DNA of 64,000 nucleotides from contig NZ_JAMBOM010000002.1 in NCBI RefSeq assembly GCF_023715615.1, forward strand, positions 248,001-312,000, written 5' to 3'. Positions 16,438 to 27,034 of this stretch are shown here, one piece after another (position 1 is the first letter of the stretch; each line of letters starts with the position of its first letter). The notes beneath the pieces were generated by a model. It saw only the letters and a program-made list of their open reading frames with translations. It had not been told where the DNA came from and did no database searches. The position numbers and the translations under genes were made by a program. This DNA comes from Sporosarcina aquimarina. Its GTDB lineage: Bacteria > Bacillota > Bacilli > Bacillales_A > Planococcaceae.

Positions 16438-18291
16438 TCATTCTGCAAGTACCGATTCACTAACGATAATCTGATTTTTCCCACCTGATTTTGCTGAGTA
16501 AAGTGCTTCGTCCGTATTTTGAAATAACTGCTGGTAGGTTTCCTTGTTTGTCGAAGGTGCCCACACACTAACTCCAATAGAAACTGTCACAGACGGATTG
16601 GTGATTTGAGGCATTTTAAGCAACAACTGTTTTGCAAGACGCTCCCCCTCAACAAGTGTCGCACCTGACAAATAGACCGCAAATTCTTCGCCTCCCCAAC
16701 GTCCAGCGATATCATGATCTGAGATGCTCTCTTTAAGAAGTTCCGCCGTTTGTTTCAATACGCGATCTCCCACAGTATGCCCAAACTGATCATTTACCTG
16801 TTTAAAATCATCGACGTCGAGTAGAAGAAACGCCCCGCCAATGCCTTTTTTAAATGCTGAAGACATATGACGATCTAAGTACCCTCTCGCATATAAACCA
16901 GTCATCTGATCCTTGTTTGCAAGGTCTTGTAATTTCTCGCGGAGCGCAGAATTGGAGAGTGCAAGAGACGAGTGGCTAATAATTGCTTTCACTAGTTTAA
17001 AATCTTCAAATGTAAAATGATATTTCTCCGTGTGTATCAGCAATGTGTACCCTGCAATTTTTTCAGAAATGACTATTGGAGCAATCATTAGTGAACGATA
17101 CGGAGTGAATCCTTCAATGTCATCGTTCTTCAAATCCGCTATAAAAACAGCGCCATTTTCTTTTCTCACGCGGCTTTCGGCATACTCCAAATAACGACCT
17201 CCAGCCTGCGTCAGAAAGTAAGAAGTCGTTTCTTTCGATAAAACCGGAGCTTCCTCATCCCTAAAATAGACAATTGCTACCTCTTCAGGTTCAAACGTTT
17301 CATTAAGCCGATTGTAAATATACGTAATCATTTCCTCGAACGTAAGTCGTTCAGTAAGTTTTTTAGAAACTTCATTCACCAATTGCAATTCATGGATCAG
17401 CCGATGAGATTGATCGTACAAGCTTGTATTTTCGATTGCATGACCTGCACTTTCTGAAATATTACGGACGAAGTCTTTTTGCAAAGGAGAAAATATATAA
17501 TGACATGGTGCAGAAAGCTGGAGAATCCCATACGTCCCTTGCATGCCTTTTACAGGAGCACTGAGGACTTCACAATCATTTTCAGCATCTTTTCCAAGCG
17601 TCAATTCGCCAGAAAGAAAAGCTTCAACAGTGGATGGCAGTTCATTGGAATAATCGAATAACCTATAGGGACAAGAAGAGGCTAGCTGTTCTTGGGAAAG
17701 TATGAGTTCCACTTGAATTGCTCCAAATTTTTTAGAAATCGTGGATACGAGACGTGACTGGATTACTCCTAATTCCATAGTTGAGTTAAATGTCTTAGTT
17801 GCTTCGAGTAAGCTTTGATAATTTTGGGAATGTGTATGGAGTGATTGATAGCCTTTAATGGTTTCAATGAGCCTCCCCAGCAAGAGTTGGAACTTCTTGA
17901 AGTATTCGGAGGACGCAAACGTATGCCACTCATCTGTTGACTTCACAAGAACCATTGCAACCGGTTCGCGTTTCTCATTTCTAATCATTAAGGTATCATT
18001 GGCAAAGTCTAACGGATCGTCTGTCTCTGAGAATGCTCCGGATAGCATAGGAGCTGTTAAGGTTTCCACAACTCCCAGACGATTCCTTCGATCTTTCAGC
18101 AAAGATGAAGCAGGATAGAATTGGTTGTCTTCATATAGAAAGAACTCTATTTTCGTGATATTAAAGTGCGTTGTGAACAGTTCTTCAAAGAGGCGGATGA
18201 ATTCACTTTCTTTTATGTTCTCCATCACACCTATCATTATATCCAGTAAGTTACTCTTAATCGATTCATACATTTGCTCATTTGTTTTCAT
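16438..18291 (-). CDS. dgcP: GAF-GGDEF diguanylate cyclase (DgcP/YtrP-like)
   Basis: A 617-residue protein that should make cyclic di-GMP. An N-terminal region and two GAF-like stretches (about residues 150-290 and 310-450) precede a GGDEF domain. The active-site signature is intact as GGEEF (residues 533-537), and the nucleotide-contact segment LLDVDDFKQVNDQFGH is complete. The product-inhibition RxxD site expected five residues ahead of GGEEF is absent (SDHD there), so feedback by c-di-GMP at that site is unlikely. The start is ATG 18291 with GAGGGTG 5 nt upstream. It has no membrane span. B. subtilis DgcP has the same layout and similar neighbours. Confidence 0.9.
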   Translation of the reverse strand: MKTNEQMYESIKSNLLDIMIGVMENIKESEFIRLFEELFTTHFNITKIEFFLYEDNQFYPASSLLKDRRNRLGVVETLTAPMLSGAFSETDDPLDFANDTLMIRNEKREPVAMVLVKSTDEWHTFASSEYFKKFQLLLGRLIETIKGYQSLHTHSQNYQSLLEATKTFNSTMELGVIQSRLVSTISKKFGAIQVELILSQEQLASSCPYRLFDYSNELPSTVEAFLSGELTLGKDAENDCEVLSAPVKGMQGTYGILQLSAPCHYIFSPLQKDFVRNISESAGHAIENTSLYDQSHRLIHELQLVNEVSKKLTERLTFEEMITYIYNRLNETFEPEEVAIVYFRDEEAPVLSKETTSYFLTQAGGRYLEYAESRVRKENGAVFIADLKNDDIEGFTPYRSLMIAPIVISEKIAGYTLLIHTEKYHFTFEDFKLVKAIISHSSLALSNSALREKLQDLANKDQMTGLYARGYLDRHMSSAFKKGIGGAFLLLDVDDFKQVNDQFGHTVGDRVLKQTAELLKESISDHDIAGRWGGEEFAVYLSGATLVEGERLAKQLLLKMPQITNPSVTVSIGVSVWAPSTNKETYQQLFQNTDEALYSAKSGGKNQIIVSESVLAE

Positions 18292-18439
18292 ATAGACACC
18301 CTCTATCATTCAGTAAAAGCATCGAATAACTTATCTTCATTTTATCGTATCATAATTCAAAATGCAACTTTATGACTAGTACAATATATCCATTTAGATT
18401 GATTTATTCTCGAAGGACTGAAGTCTCCTTTAAAATCAC

Positions 18440-18468
18440 TTGACGAGTTTGTCCAACATTGGTATGAT
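18440..18468 (+). promoter_or_regulatory. Strong sigma-A promoter of rpsD
   Basis: TTGACG (18440-18445), exactly 17 nt, TATGAT (18463-18468). It is one of the best promoters in the window and predicts a leader of about 180 nt before the rpsD start. Confidence 0.8.
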
Positions 18469-18474
18469 AGTCGT

Positions 18475-18650
18475 TGTGTAAAATAATTGCAGCAGTTGTG
18501 TGTTCTCTATTGCTCAGTCTGTTCCTCAATTTGAGGTGTATCCTGTAACCCTTGGCTGCAGAGGTGAAGATACATGAAAACAGAATGTCGTAGAGATTGA
18601 ACGCATCTGGTCTTATTTTACAACAAAATAAAACCAACAGAGGAGGAGTC
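18475..18650 (+). promoter_or_regulatory. rpsD 5' leader, probable S4 autoregulatory region
   Basis: About 180 nt of transcribed leader precede rpsD. It contains a small CCTCAA/TTGAGG hairpin near 18522-18535, a possible long-range pairing of GCAGCA with TGGCTGC, and an AT-rich hairpin just before the GAGGAGG site. In B. subtilis S4 represses its own synthesis through such a leader (established). That this leader binds S4 is inferred from position and length only. Confidence 0.5.
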
Positions 18651-18654
18651 ATTC

Positions 18655-19257
18655 ATGGCTCGTTATACAGGTCCATCTTGGAAACAATCTCGTCGTCTTG
18701 GTATCTCACTAAGCGGCACTGGTAAAGAAATCGAAAAGCGTCCTTATGCTCCGGGTCAACACGGTCCGAACCAGCGTAAAAAACTTTCTGAATACGGTCT
18801 TCAACAACAAGAGAAACAAAAACTTCGCTTCATGTACGGTGTGAATGAGCGTCAGTTCCGCACATTGTTCAACAAAGCAGGTAAGATGCAAGGACTCCAC
18901 GGCGCTAACTTCATGATCCTTCTTGAAACTCGCTTGGACAACATCGTTTACCGTCTTGGTCTTGCTCGCACACGTCGTGCTGCACGCCAACTCGTTAACC
19001 ACGGTCACATCCTTGTTGATGGTAAGCGCGTAGATATCCCATCTTACAGCGTGAAGCCAGGTCAAGAGATTTCTCTTCGTGAAAAATCACAAAACCTTGA
19101 CATCGTCAACGAATCAATCGAAATCAACAACTACGTACCTGAGTTCGTAACGTTCAACGCTGACACTAAAGTCGGTAGTTTCGTACGCCTTCCAGAGCGT
19201 AGCGAACTTTCTGCTGAAATCAACGAAGCTCTTATCGTTGAATTCTACTCACGTTAA
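18655..19257 (+). CDS. rpsD: 30S ribosomal protein S4
   Basis: A primary 16S-binding protein of the small subunit, 200 residues. [21 protein letters not shown] and the S4 RNA-binding domain [21 protein letters not shown] leave no doubt. The four zinc-binding cysteines found near the N-terminus of some bacterial S4 proteins are absent, so this is the zinc-independent form. ATG 18655 has GAGGAGG upstream. Codon use is strongly biased, as expected for a ribosomal protein. It stands alone under its own promoter and leader. Confidence 0.99.
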   Translation: MARYTGPSWKQSRRLGISLSGTGKEIEKRPYAPGQHGPNQRKKLSEYGLQQQEKQKLRFMYGVNERQFRTLFNKAGKMQGLHGANFMILLETRLDNIVYRLGLARTRRAARQLVNHGHILVDGKRVDIPSYSVKPGQEISLREKSQNLDIVNESIEINNYVPEFVTFNADTKVGSFVRLPERSELSAEINEALIVEFYSR

Positions 19258-19268
19258 TAGCGAGTCCC

Positions 19269-19301
19269 ATCCCTTCCGGATAATCCGGAAGGGATTTTTT
19301 T
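19269..19301 (+). terminator. Terminator of rpsD
   Basis: ATCCCTTCCGGA and its complement surround a 3-nt loop and are followed by seven Ts. It ends about 80 bp before the first repeat array. Confidence 0.9.
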
Positions 19302-19378
19302 GCGTGGAGCGTGTTTTGATGTTTAGTGAGACATTTTCTTATGGCGAGCATCTTCCTTCTGTACGGAATTCGGTCTCT

Positions 19379-20323
19379 GCCGCGCGGTGTTTCTCTTTCG
19401 CGCACAATCCTCTTCCTTTCGCGCGTATGTCGGTCTGGCTCGCGTACAATTTCCTTGTCGCGCGTTTCTCCTATACTTCCACGCGTAAACACCGCTCTTC
19501 CGCGCACAACCCACTACCTTTCGCGCGCATTTCGATCTGGCTCGCGCACAATTCCCCTGTCGCGCGATTCTCCTATACTTCCGCGCGTAAACACCGCTCT
19601 TCCGCGCACACCCCTCTGCCTTTCGCGCGTATTTCGATCTCGTCCGCGCACAATTTCCTTGTCGCGCGTTTCTCCTATACTTCCGCGCGTAAACACCGCT
19701 CTTCCGCGCACAACCCACTACCTTTCGCGCGTATTTCGATCTCGTCCGCGCACAATCCTCTTCCTTTCGCGCGCATTTCGGTCTGGCTCGCGTACAATTT
19801 CCTTGTCGCGCGTTTCTCCTATACTTCCGCGCGTAAACACCGCTCTTCCGCGCACAACCCACTACCTTTCGCGCGTATTTCGATCTCGTCCGCGCACAAT
19901 TTCCTTGTCGCGCGTTTCTCCTGTTCTTCCACGCGTAAACACCGTTCCTCCGCGCACAATCCTCTGCCTTTCGCGCGCATTTCGATCTGGCTCGCGCACA
20001 ATTCCCCTGTCGCGCGATTCTTCTATACTTCCGCGCGTACACACCGTTCTTCCGCGCACAACCCACTACCTTTCGCGCGTATTTCGGTCTGGCTTGCGCA
20101 CAATTCCCCTGTCGCGCGATTCTCCTATACTTCCGCGCGTAAACACCGCTCTTCCGCGCACAACCCACTACCTTTAGCGCGGATTTCGATCTGGCTCGCG
20201 CACAATTTCCTTGTCGCGCGATTCTCCTATACTTCCGCGCGTAAACACCGCTCTTCCGCGCACATCACTCTTTCTCTCGCGCGCATTTCAATCTCGTCCG
20301 CGCACAATTTCCCTGTAACGCGC
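19379..20323. repeat. CGCG-rich intergenic tandem array, 102-bp unit built of about 21-bp steps
   Basis: About eight copies of a 102-bp unit fill the space between rpsD and tyrS; one interval has 42 extra bp. The marker TTCTCCTATACTTC recurs near 19465, 19566, 19668, 19812, 20119 and 20221 with variants at 19914 and 20017. Within each unit a CGCG core returns every 18-21 bp (offsets 2, 20, 41, 62, 83), with CT-rich text between. The array has few stop codons, so long open frames exist in several frames on both strands. None has a plausible ribosome-binding site or recognisable product, and I treat it as non-coding. The flanking genes converge on it. Confidence 0.9.
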
Positions 20324-20353
20324 TTTCTGAAAGCGTCATTACACAATCTTCAA

Positions 20354-20394
20354 TAAAAAAATCAGAGAGAAAGGTGTTAACCTTTCTCTCTGAT
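20354..20394 (-). terminator. Terminator of tyrS
   Basis: ATCAGAGAGAAAGG pairs with CCTTTCTCTCTGAT around a 6-nt loop, with a seven-T run on the minus strand (20354-20360). It separates tyrS from the array. Confidence 0.88.
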
Positions 20395-20406
20395 TGATCG
20401 TTCATC

Positions 20407-21696
<1,290 letters not shown>

Positions 21697-21705
21697 TCAC
21701 AAGCA

Positions 21706-21950
21706 CAAAAAATCCCTACACGATCTGAAAAAGATCATGCAGGGACGCTAATTGTACATGTAAGCGCGGTACCACCCAGCTTGAGATAATTATCTCCGCT
21801 TTATTAGCAATAACGCCGCTATCCGCGCAACACTCCAAAGCTGTAATTCGTGAACAAGGTACCGAGCAGCTTCCACCAACCGCTGCCTCTCTATACGGAT
21901 CGCTTACCACTACTGCGGCTTCTTCACTGTGAAGAGTAACTACATCATAT
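21706..21950 (-). promoter_or_regulatory. T-box riboswitch of tyrS (Tyr, UAC specifier)
   Basis: The minus strand carries the conserved antiterminator sequence AAGCTGGGTGGTACCGCGC (21764-21782). A terminator stem (TCCCTGCATGATCT with its complement, about 21712-21745) and a T-run follow. Upstream, stem I shows AGAGAG and GGTTGGTGGAAGC landmarks. The likely specifier is UAC in GAATTACAGC (codon at 21843-21845), which matches tyrosine. Uncharged tRNA-Tyr should stabilise the antiterminator and switch on tyrS. Confidence 0.92.
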
Positions 21951-22004
21951 TGTAGTCGAAAATGGAAATTTGTCAAATAAATTCAGTCCATTACTGTTAG
22001 AATA

Positions 22005-22013
22005 TGCTATAAT
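22005..22013 (+). promoter_or_regulatory. Extended -10 promoter of the penicillin-binding protein gene
   Basis: TGCTATAAT is a perfect extended -10 element. A clear -35 box is not seen. It is 26 nt upstream of the TTG start and downstream of the divergent tyrS leader. Confidence 0.55.
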
Positions 22014-22039
22014 TAATTAGATTTTTAGGAGGGAACGAA

Positions 22040-25000
22040 TTGACAAAACAGGACAAAAAACGGGTTGATGAACTTGAAGATAAATTCGAAGCGATGAAGA
22101 AAACCAAATGGGCAAAAAATACCCGGATTACCTCAGGCGTCATCTGGAATCTCTTTTTGCTTTTCTTAGTGATCGGTTTGACGTTAACGGTTTTCGGCGC
22201 TTCCGTAGGGGCAGGTTATTTCGCCTCGCTTGTTGAAAAGGAACCACTTCGTTCTAAACAAGAAATGCGTAGTGAGATTTTAAGTTATGAAGAAACATCC
22301 GAAATCTATACAAACGGAAAGTACTTAAGAAAAGTGCGAGCGGACATTGACCGGAAAGAAGTCAAACTCGAGGATGTCTCCCCTTACGTCATCAATGCCG
22401 TTTACGCAACAGAAGATGAATATTTTAGCACACATAACGGGATTGTCCCGAAAGCAGTTTTCCGAGGTCTGTTCCAAGATGTCACCAATTCTGACAGTCA
22501 AACTGGCGGATCTACTCTTACACAACAGCTAATTAAAAACCAAATTTTAACGAATGAAGTTTCTTATGAGCGTAAAGCGAAAGAACTCTTACTTGCGATG
22601 CGGTTAGAGCATTTCATGACCAAGAATGAAATTTTAGAAGCCTATTTAAATATCATTCCATACGGTCGTAATTCTAATGGTGGAAACATTGCTGGAATCG
22701 AAGCTGCTGCGGAAGGAATCTTTAATAAGACCGCGAAAGAGTTGAATCTCGCTCAATCTGCATACATCGCTGGTATTCCTCAAGCTCCTTTTGCATATAC
22801 ACCATTTTACAATGGCTCAAATGGATTGAAAGATGAAAAAGGATTGAAGCCAGGCATCAATCGAATGAAGACTGTGTTATTTCGAATGAAAGAAACGGAA
22901 TATATTACCGAAAAGCAATACAATGAAGCAATTGCCTACGACATTACAAAAGATTTCAGGACTGCGGCTCCGGCACCTAAAAGCAGAGATGAATTCTTAA
23001 CGGATGAAATACAGCGCAGTACAATCGCAATTCTCGCTGATATGATTGCAGAAAAAGATGGAATTGACGCTGACCGATTAAAAGAAGATAAAAAGCTGAA
23101 TGAGAAATATAGTATTTTAGCAGAACGTTCCATGAGAAATGACGGCTTCCGAATTCATTCGACTGTTGACTTAGCACTGTATAATGCAATGAACGATGTT
23201 TCGGAAAATTTTTCACAATATGGTTTCACTACTTCAGTGAACTCTACCAATAAGCAAACCGGAGAAAAGGTAACAGAGAAGTTGCCGGTTCAAGTCGGTG
23301 CAACATTATTGGACAATAAGACTGGTAAGATTTTAGCCTTTGTCGGTGGCCGTGATCATGAATTGGAAGCAACAAATCACGCGACACAAACTACTCGACA
23401 GCCTGGTTCTACTATCAAGCCATTACTCGTTTATGCACCTGCCATTGAGTATGGTGTCATCGGTGCTGGTAGCCCGGTAGTAGATGTGAAATTTAGAAGA
23501 GGAAGTTATGCTCCAGCCAACTTCATACCAACTCAGGAGCTTGGTATTATTTCAGCTCGCCAAGCACTTACGACTTCACAAAACTTAGCTGCACTTCGAC
23601 TCTATAATCAGATTCTTGACCGAAGACCAGCTGAATTTCTAAAAAAAATGGGTTATACAAGCCTAGTGGAATCTGATTACGAAAACCTTTCTGCTTCATT
23701 AGGCGGTTTGAGATATGGTGGTACGGTCCAGGAAAACACAAGTGCGTATTCTACACTTGCAAACGGCGGACAACATGTAGACCCTTATATTATTGAGAAA
23801 ATAGAAGATAAAAACGGCAAGGTCGTCTATCAACATAAAGTTGAGCCTGTACAGGTCTTCAGCCCGCAAACTGCTTACATCGTGACAGATATGCTTCGGG
23901 ATGTCGCCTCTAGCGGTACTGCAAAAGTAATGAAGAGCAAATTAAATTTCAATGTAGACATCGCTGCAAAAAGTGGTACGACGAACTCATTCAGTGACGC
24001 TTGGCTACTCGGTTATAATCCGAACGTTTCCCTTGGCGTGTGGCTTGGTTATAAGTACCAAACCAAATCTCTTCAATCCACGCCTAACGCGCAATACGGA
24101 ACCGCAAGCTCACGAACAAACGCTTTATATGCCAAACTCATGAATGCCATCAACCAGGCACGACCTGAAACGATTGGTCAAAATGTTCGTTTTCAACGAC
24201 CTAATGGGGTTGTGAATCGCTCATTCTGTGGTATTTCAGGACTTGCACCGTCAGCTGCATGTTCAGCGGCAGGATTAGTCCGTTCAGATTTATTCAATGC
24301 GAATGTTATGCTCCCTAACAAAGCGGATGACAGCATCATTTCATCCTCGTCTGTATCTGTAAAAGGAAAGAGATATGCAGCATTGCCTTCGACCCCTTCT
24401 GAATTCATTACTGCAGGTGGTGTTGGTGTCAATGAAGCATTTATCAAACGGATGCTTGGACCTTTGGGTGGAGATGCATCCAAGTTGTTCCCAGCACGAT
24501 CATCCTTTGCATCTCGCGTCGTATCCGGTGCGATCTTCCCTGCGGATAGTGTAGCGCCTGCAGGTGTGTCCGCTTCACAAAATGGCTCTGTATTGACGTG
24601 GAGTGCGTCTCCTTCAAACGATGTCATTGGCTATTATGTCTACAATGGTGGAAAGCGTGTAGGGACAATCATTGATGGTCAGTCACTCTCCTTCCCTATA
24701 GGAAGCGGATCATATACGGTACGTGCTGTGGATATCACAGGATTAACTTCTGCACCTTCTAATGCAGTTACGACCGAAGCAACAACACCTGAACCTGAAA
24801 CACCTGATGATTCAAATAATGGGTCCGGAGACAGTGGTGGCGATACAGGTACGACCCCTCCTGATTCCAATACAGAGAACAAACCTAAGCCTCCTACTAA
24901 CGGTGGGGGTGATGGAAAACCGAAGCCTCCTGGTAATGGCGGAGAAGACGGGAAGCCGAAACCTCCCGGTAATGGCGGAGAAGACGGGAAACCGAAACCT

Positions 25001-25051
25001 CCTGCAAACGGCGGAGATGGTGACGGAGATGGAGATTCAGACGGCAACTAA
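22040..25051 (+). CDS. Class A penicillin-binding protein (bifunctional transglycosylase/transpeptidase) with FN3 domain and repetitive tail
   Basis: A 1003-residue cell-wall synthase that polymerises lipid II and cross-links peptides outside the membrane. One signal-anchor span (about residues 32-60) is followed by a GT51 domain with catalytic Glu125 in ATEDEYF and the motif GGSTLTQQLIKNQ. The transpeptidase domain has Ser457-x-x-Lys460 (GSTIKP), Ser513-Gln-Asn515 and Lys644-Ser-Gly-Thr. A fibronectin-III-like domain lies around residues 835-920, then a Pro/Gly/Asp tail with 12-residue repeats NGGEDGKPKPPG. The start is TTG 22040 after AGGAGGGA. It resembles PBP1A/PonA-type enzymes; B. subtilis has no such gene at this place. 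Confidence 0.95.
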   Translation: MTKQDKKRVDELEDKFEAMKKTKWAKNTRITSGVIWNLFLLFLVIGLTLTVFGASVGAGYFASLVEKEPLRSKQEMRSEILSYEETSEIYTNGKYLRKVRADIDRKEVKLEDVSPYVINAVYATEDEYFSTHNGIVPKAVFRGLFQDVTNSDSQTGGSTLTQQLIKNQILTNEVSYERKAKELLLAMRLEHFMTKNEILEAYLNIIPYGRNSNGGNIAGIEAAAEGIFNKTAKELNLAQSAYIAGIPQAPFAYTPFYNGSNGLKDEKGLKPGINRMKTVLFRMKETEYITEKQYNEAIAYDITKDFRTAAPAPKSRDEFLTDEIQRSTIAILADMIAEKDGIDADRLKEDKKLNEKYSILAERSMRNDGFRIHSTVDLALYNAMNDVSENFSQYGFTTSVNSTNKQTGEKVTEKLPVQVGATLLDNKTGKILAFVGGRDHELEATNHATQTTRQPGSTIKPLLVYAPAIEYGVIGAGSPVVDVKFRRGSYAPANFIPTQELGIISARQALTTSQNLAALRLYNQILDRRPAEFLKKMGYTSLVESDYENLSASLGGLRYGGTVQENTSAYSTLANGGQHVDPYIIEKIEDKNGKVVYQHKVEPVQVFSPQTAYIVTDMLRDVASSGTAKVMKSKLNFNVDIAAKSGTTNSFSDAWLLGYNPNVSLGVWLGYKYQTKSLQSTPNAQYGTASSRTNALYAKLMNAINQARPETIGQNVRFQRPNGVVNRSFCGISGLAPSAACSAAGLVRSDLFNANVMLPNKADDSIISSSSVSVKGKRYAALPSTPSEFITAGGVGVNEAFIKRMLGPLGGDASKLFPARSSFASRVVSGAIFPADSVAPAGVSASQNGSVLTWSASPSNDVIGYYVYNGGKRVGTIIDGQSLSFPIGSGSYTVRAVDITGLTSAPSNAVTTEATTPEPETPDDSNNGSGDSGGDTGTTPPDSNTENKPKPPTNGGGDGKPKPPGNGGEDGKPKPPGNGGEDGKPKPPANGGDGDGDGDSDGN
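24899..25006 (+). repeat. In-frame 36-bp repeats in the PBP tail
   Basis: Three consecutive 36-bp copies encode 12-residue units of the form NGGEDGKPKPPG. A partial copy and a GDGDGD run follow before the stop. Such tails are extracellular, flexible and prone to copy-number change. Confidence 0.85.
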
Positions 25052-25088
25052 ACTTTGCCGTCCTTCTCCCTTAAAAAAATTTAAAGAA

Positions 25089-25133
25089 AAGGCTGGACAG
25101 TTCCCAATGCGGGTTACTGTCCAGCCTTCTTTT
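25089..25133. terminator. Bidirectional terminator between the PBP gene and acsA
   Basis: AAGGCTGGACAGT pairs with ACTGTCCAGCCTT around a 14-nt loop, with T-runs outward on both strands. The two genes converge here. Confidence 0.85.
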
Positions 25134-25138
25134 TGTTG

Positions 25139-26857
25139 TTAGTCTTCCATTGTCGACAAATCACCCGTAGGCAAATCGAGTTCCCATGCTTTTAGCACAC
25201 GTCTCATGATTTTACCACTTCGTGTCTTCGGAAGTTTGTCTTTGAACTCAATTTCTCTAGGAGCTGCATGGCCAGCAAGCTCTTTCTTCACAAACTGACG
25301 GATTTCTTCCTTCAATTCATCCGTCGGCTCGTATCCATCATGTAGCGCGATGAACGCCTTAATGATTTCACCACGGACTGGATCAGGTTTTCCAATGACA
25401 CCCGCTTCTACAATTGCTGGGTGTTCAATTAATTTACTTTCAATTTCAAATGGACCGACGCGCTCACCACTCGTCATGATGACATCGTCTACACGGCCTT
25501 GGAAGAAGAAATAACCGTCCTCATCCATATAAGCAGAATCCCCTGATACATACCATTCTCCATTCAAGAAGTAGGAATCGTACTTTTCCGGGTTATTCCA
25601 AACGGCTCTCATCATCGCTGGCCAACCCTTTTTCAACGCCAAGTTCCCCATTCGGTTTGGTGGCAATACATTCCCTTGGTCATCGACAATGGCTGCTTCA
25701 ATTCCTGGAACTGGTTTCCCCATCGAACCTGGCTTCAGTGGAAGTGAGCCAAAGTTGCAAATCATCTGGGCACCTGTTTCTGTCATCCACCATGTATCAT
25801 GAATTCGCATGTTGAATGTCTCCATTCCCCAACGAACAACTTCAGGGTTTAGCGGCTCACCCACCGACAGGATGTGGCGGAGTGAAGAGAGATCGTGCCC
25901 TTCCATAGCAGCACTTCCTGCTCCCATCAACATACGGAATGCAGTCGGTGCGCTATACCAAACAGATACGCCAAATTCTTCAACAGCCCCATACCAGCTT
26001 TCCGTTGAGAAACGTCCACCAACAATCAGATTTGTTGTTCCTGCCAATAATGGGCCAAAAATTCCATACGCTGTACCTGTTACCCAACCTGGATCAGCAG
26101 TACACCAAAATACATCCTCTTCGCGAAGATCCAATACCCATTTTGCAGTTTGAAGTTGTTGGACCATTGCTTCCTGTACATGAAGGACACCCTTAGGTTT
26201 ACCTGTAGAACCTGATGTATAGTGCAACAAGGTAGGTGATTCACGTTCTAACCATTCCACATCAAAATCTTTCGAAGCTTTCTCAAAATGTTTACTGAAA
26301 CTGATTATTTTTCCTTCTTCTTTTACGTCGTCCCCCACGACGAAGACGGTTTCAAGATTCGGTAAACGATCAACTGGAATACGGTCAACCAGTTCTGGCG
26401 TCGTCACTATCGCTTTCGCATCACTGTCATCTAATCGATCATACACCGCACCTTCCATAAACGCTTCGAATAGCGGTCCTACTATCGCACCGATTTTCAA
26501 CGCTCCTAAAAGAGCAAAGTATAGTTCTGGGGAGCGCGGCATGAATACAAAGATTCGGTCCCCTTTTTCTAAAGTTGAACAGTTTTTCAATACATTCGCA
26601 GCTTGGTTAGAATACTTCTTCAAATCTCTAAACGTATAAGTTTCGTTGCGTGAACCGTCTTTATAGTAGAGCGCAACCTTATTTTTGCGAAATGAATCGG
26701 CATGTCGATCTACCGCTTCGTGTGCAATATTCACTTTCCCCGTTTCGTACCAGCTAAAGGCCTTTTCAGCTTCTTTCCAGTCGAAAGTAGCCGCCAATTT
26801 GTCATAGTCTTGCATTTGGTAATCAGACTGTTGAGCCGGAATTGTTTTTAAAACCAT
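25139..26857 (-). CDS. acsA: Acetyl-CoA synthetase
   Basis: Makes acetyl-CoA from acetate, ATP and CoA. The protein is 572 residues when started at ATG 26857 (AAGGGGG upstream), the length of B. subtilis AcsA. Visible motifs are YTSGSTGKPKGV (P-loop), DTWWMTETG, YVSGDSAYMDEDGYF and the C-terminal PKTRSGKIMRR. The lysine of SGK is residue 549, the position acetylated by AcuA in B. subtilis to switch the enzyme off. It is divergent from acuABC, which encodes the acetylation system. Confidence 0.96.
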   Translation of the reverse strand: MVLKTIPAQQSDYQMQDYDKLAATFDWKEAEKAFSWYETGKVNIAHEAVDRHADSFRKNKVALYYKDGSRNETYTFRDLKKYSNQAANVLKNCSTLEKGDRIFVFMPRSPELYFALLGALKIGAIVGPLFEAFMEGAVYDRLDDSDAKAIVTTPELVDRIPVDRLPNLETVFVVGDDVKEEGKIISFSKHFEKASKDFDVEWLERESPTLLHYTSGSTGKPKGVLHVQEAMVQQLQTAKWVLDLREEDVFWCTADPGWVTGTAYGIFGPLLAGTTNLIVGGRFSTESWYGAVEEFGVSVWYSAPTAFRMLMGAGSAAMEGHDLSSLRHILSVGEPLNPEVVRWGMETFNMRIHDTWWMTETGAQMICNFGSLPLKPGSMGKPVPGIEAAIVDDQGNVLPPNRMGNLALKKGWPAMMRAVWNNPEKYDSYFLNGEWYVSGDSAYMDEDGYFFFQGRVDDVIMTSGERVGPFEIESKLIEHPAIVEAGVIGKPDPVRGEIIKAFIALHDGYEPTDELKEEIRQFVKKELAGHAAPREIEFKDKLPKTRSGKIMRRVLKAWELDLPTGDLSTMED

Positions 26858-26891
26858 AACAGAACCCCCTTGAATATGTACCAACACTATT

Positions 26892-26921
26892 ATTCTACAT
26901 GAATCACTCTTGAATTAGCAA
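26892..26921 (-). promoter_or_regulatory. Possible sigma-A promoter of acsA
   Basis: On the minus strand: TTGCTA, 18 nt, TAGAAT, about 35 nt upstream of the acsA start. The -35 box is imperfect. No full-consensus cre was seen in the acsA-acuA intergenic region. Confidence 0.45.
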
Positions 26922-27034
26922 ACAAATAATATTTTTCCGACAGTTCTTCATTTTGTAAGAAATTTCATCAAAACGCACTTAGCTTTCATGTATACTGTAA
27001 GCAGATGGATTAACAGCATAAGGCGGTGAAATGG

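Noticed and set aside
19379..20323. CRISPR array or a repetitive surface-protein gene
   Set aside because: There are no unique spacers. The open frames exist on both strands, lack ribosome-binding sites and signal peptides, and follow directly from stop-free 102-bp units.
21716..21976. An 86-residue minus-strand frame upstream of tyrS
   Set aside because: It covers the T-box leader; the conserved RNA motifs fully explain the sequence.
24679..25047. Pro/Gly-rich frame on the minus strand
   Set aside because: It is the antisense shadow of the repetitive C-terminal tail of the penicillin-binding protein.
26938..27034. cre site in front of acuA
   Set aside because: TGTAAG-type half-matches are present, but none fits the central CG and outer C of the consensus.
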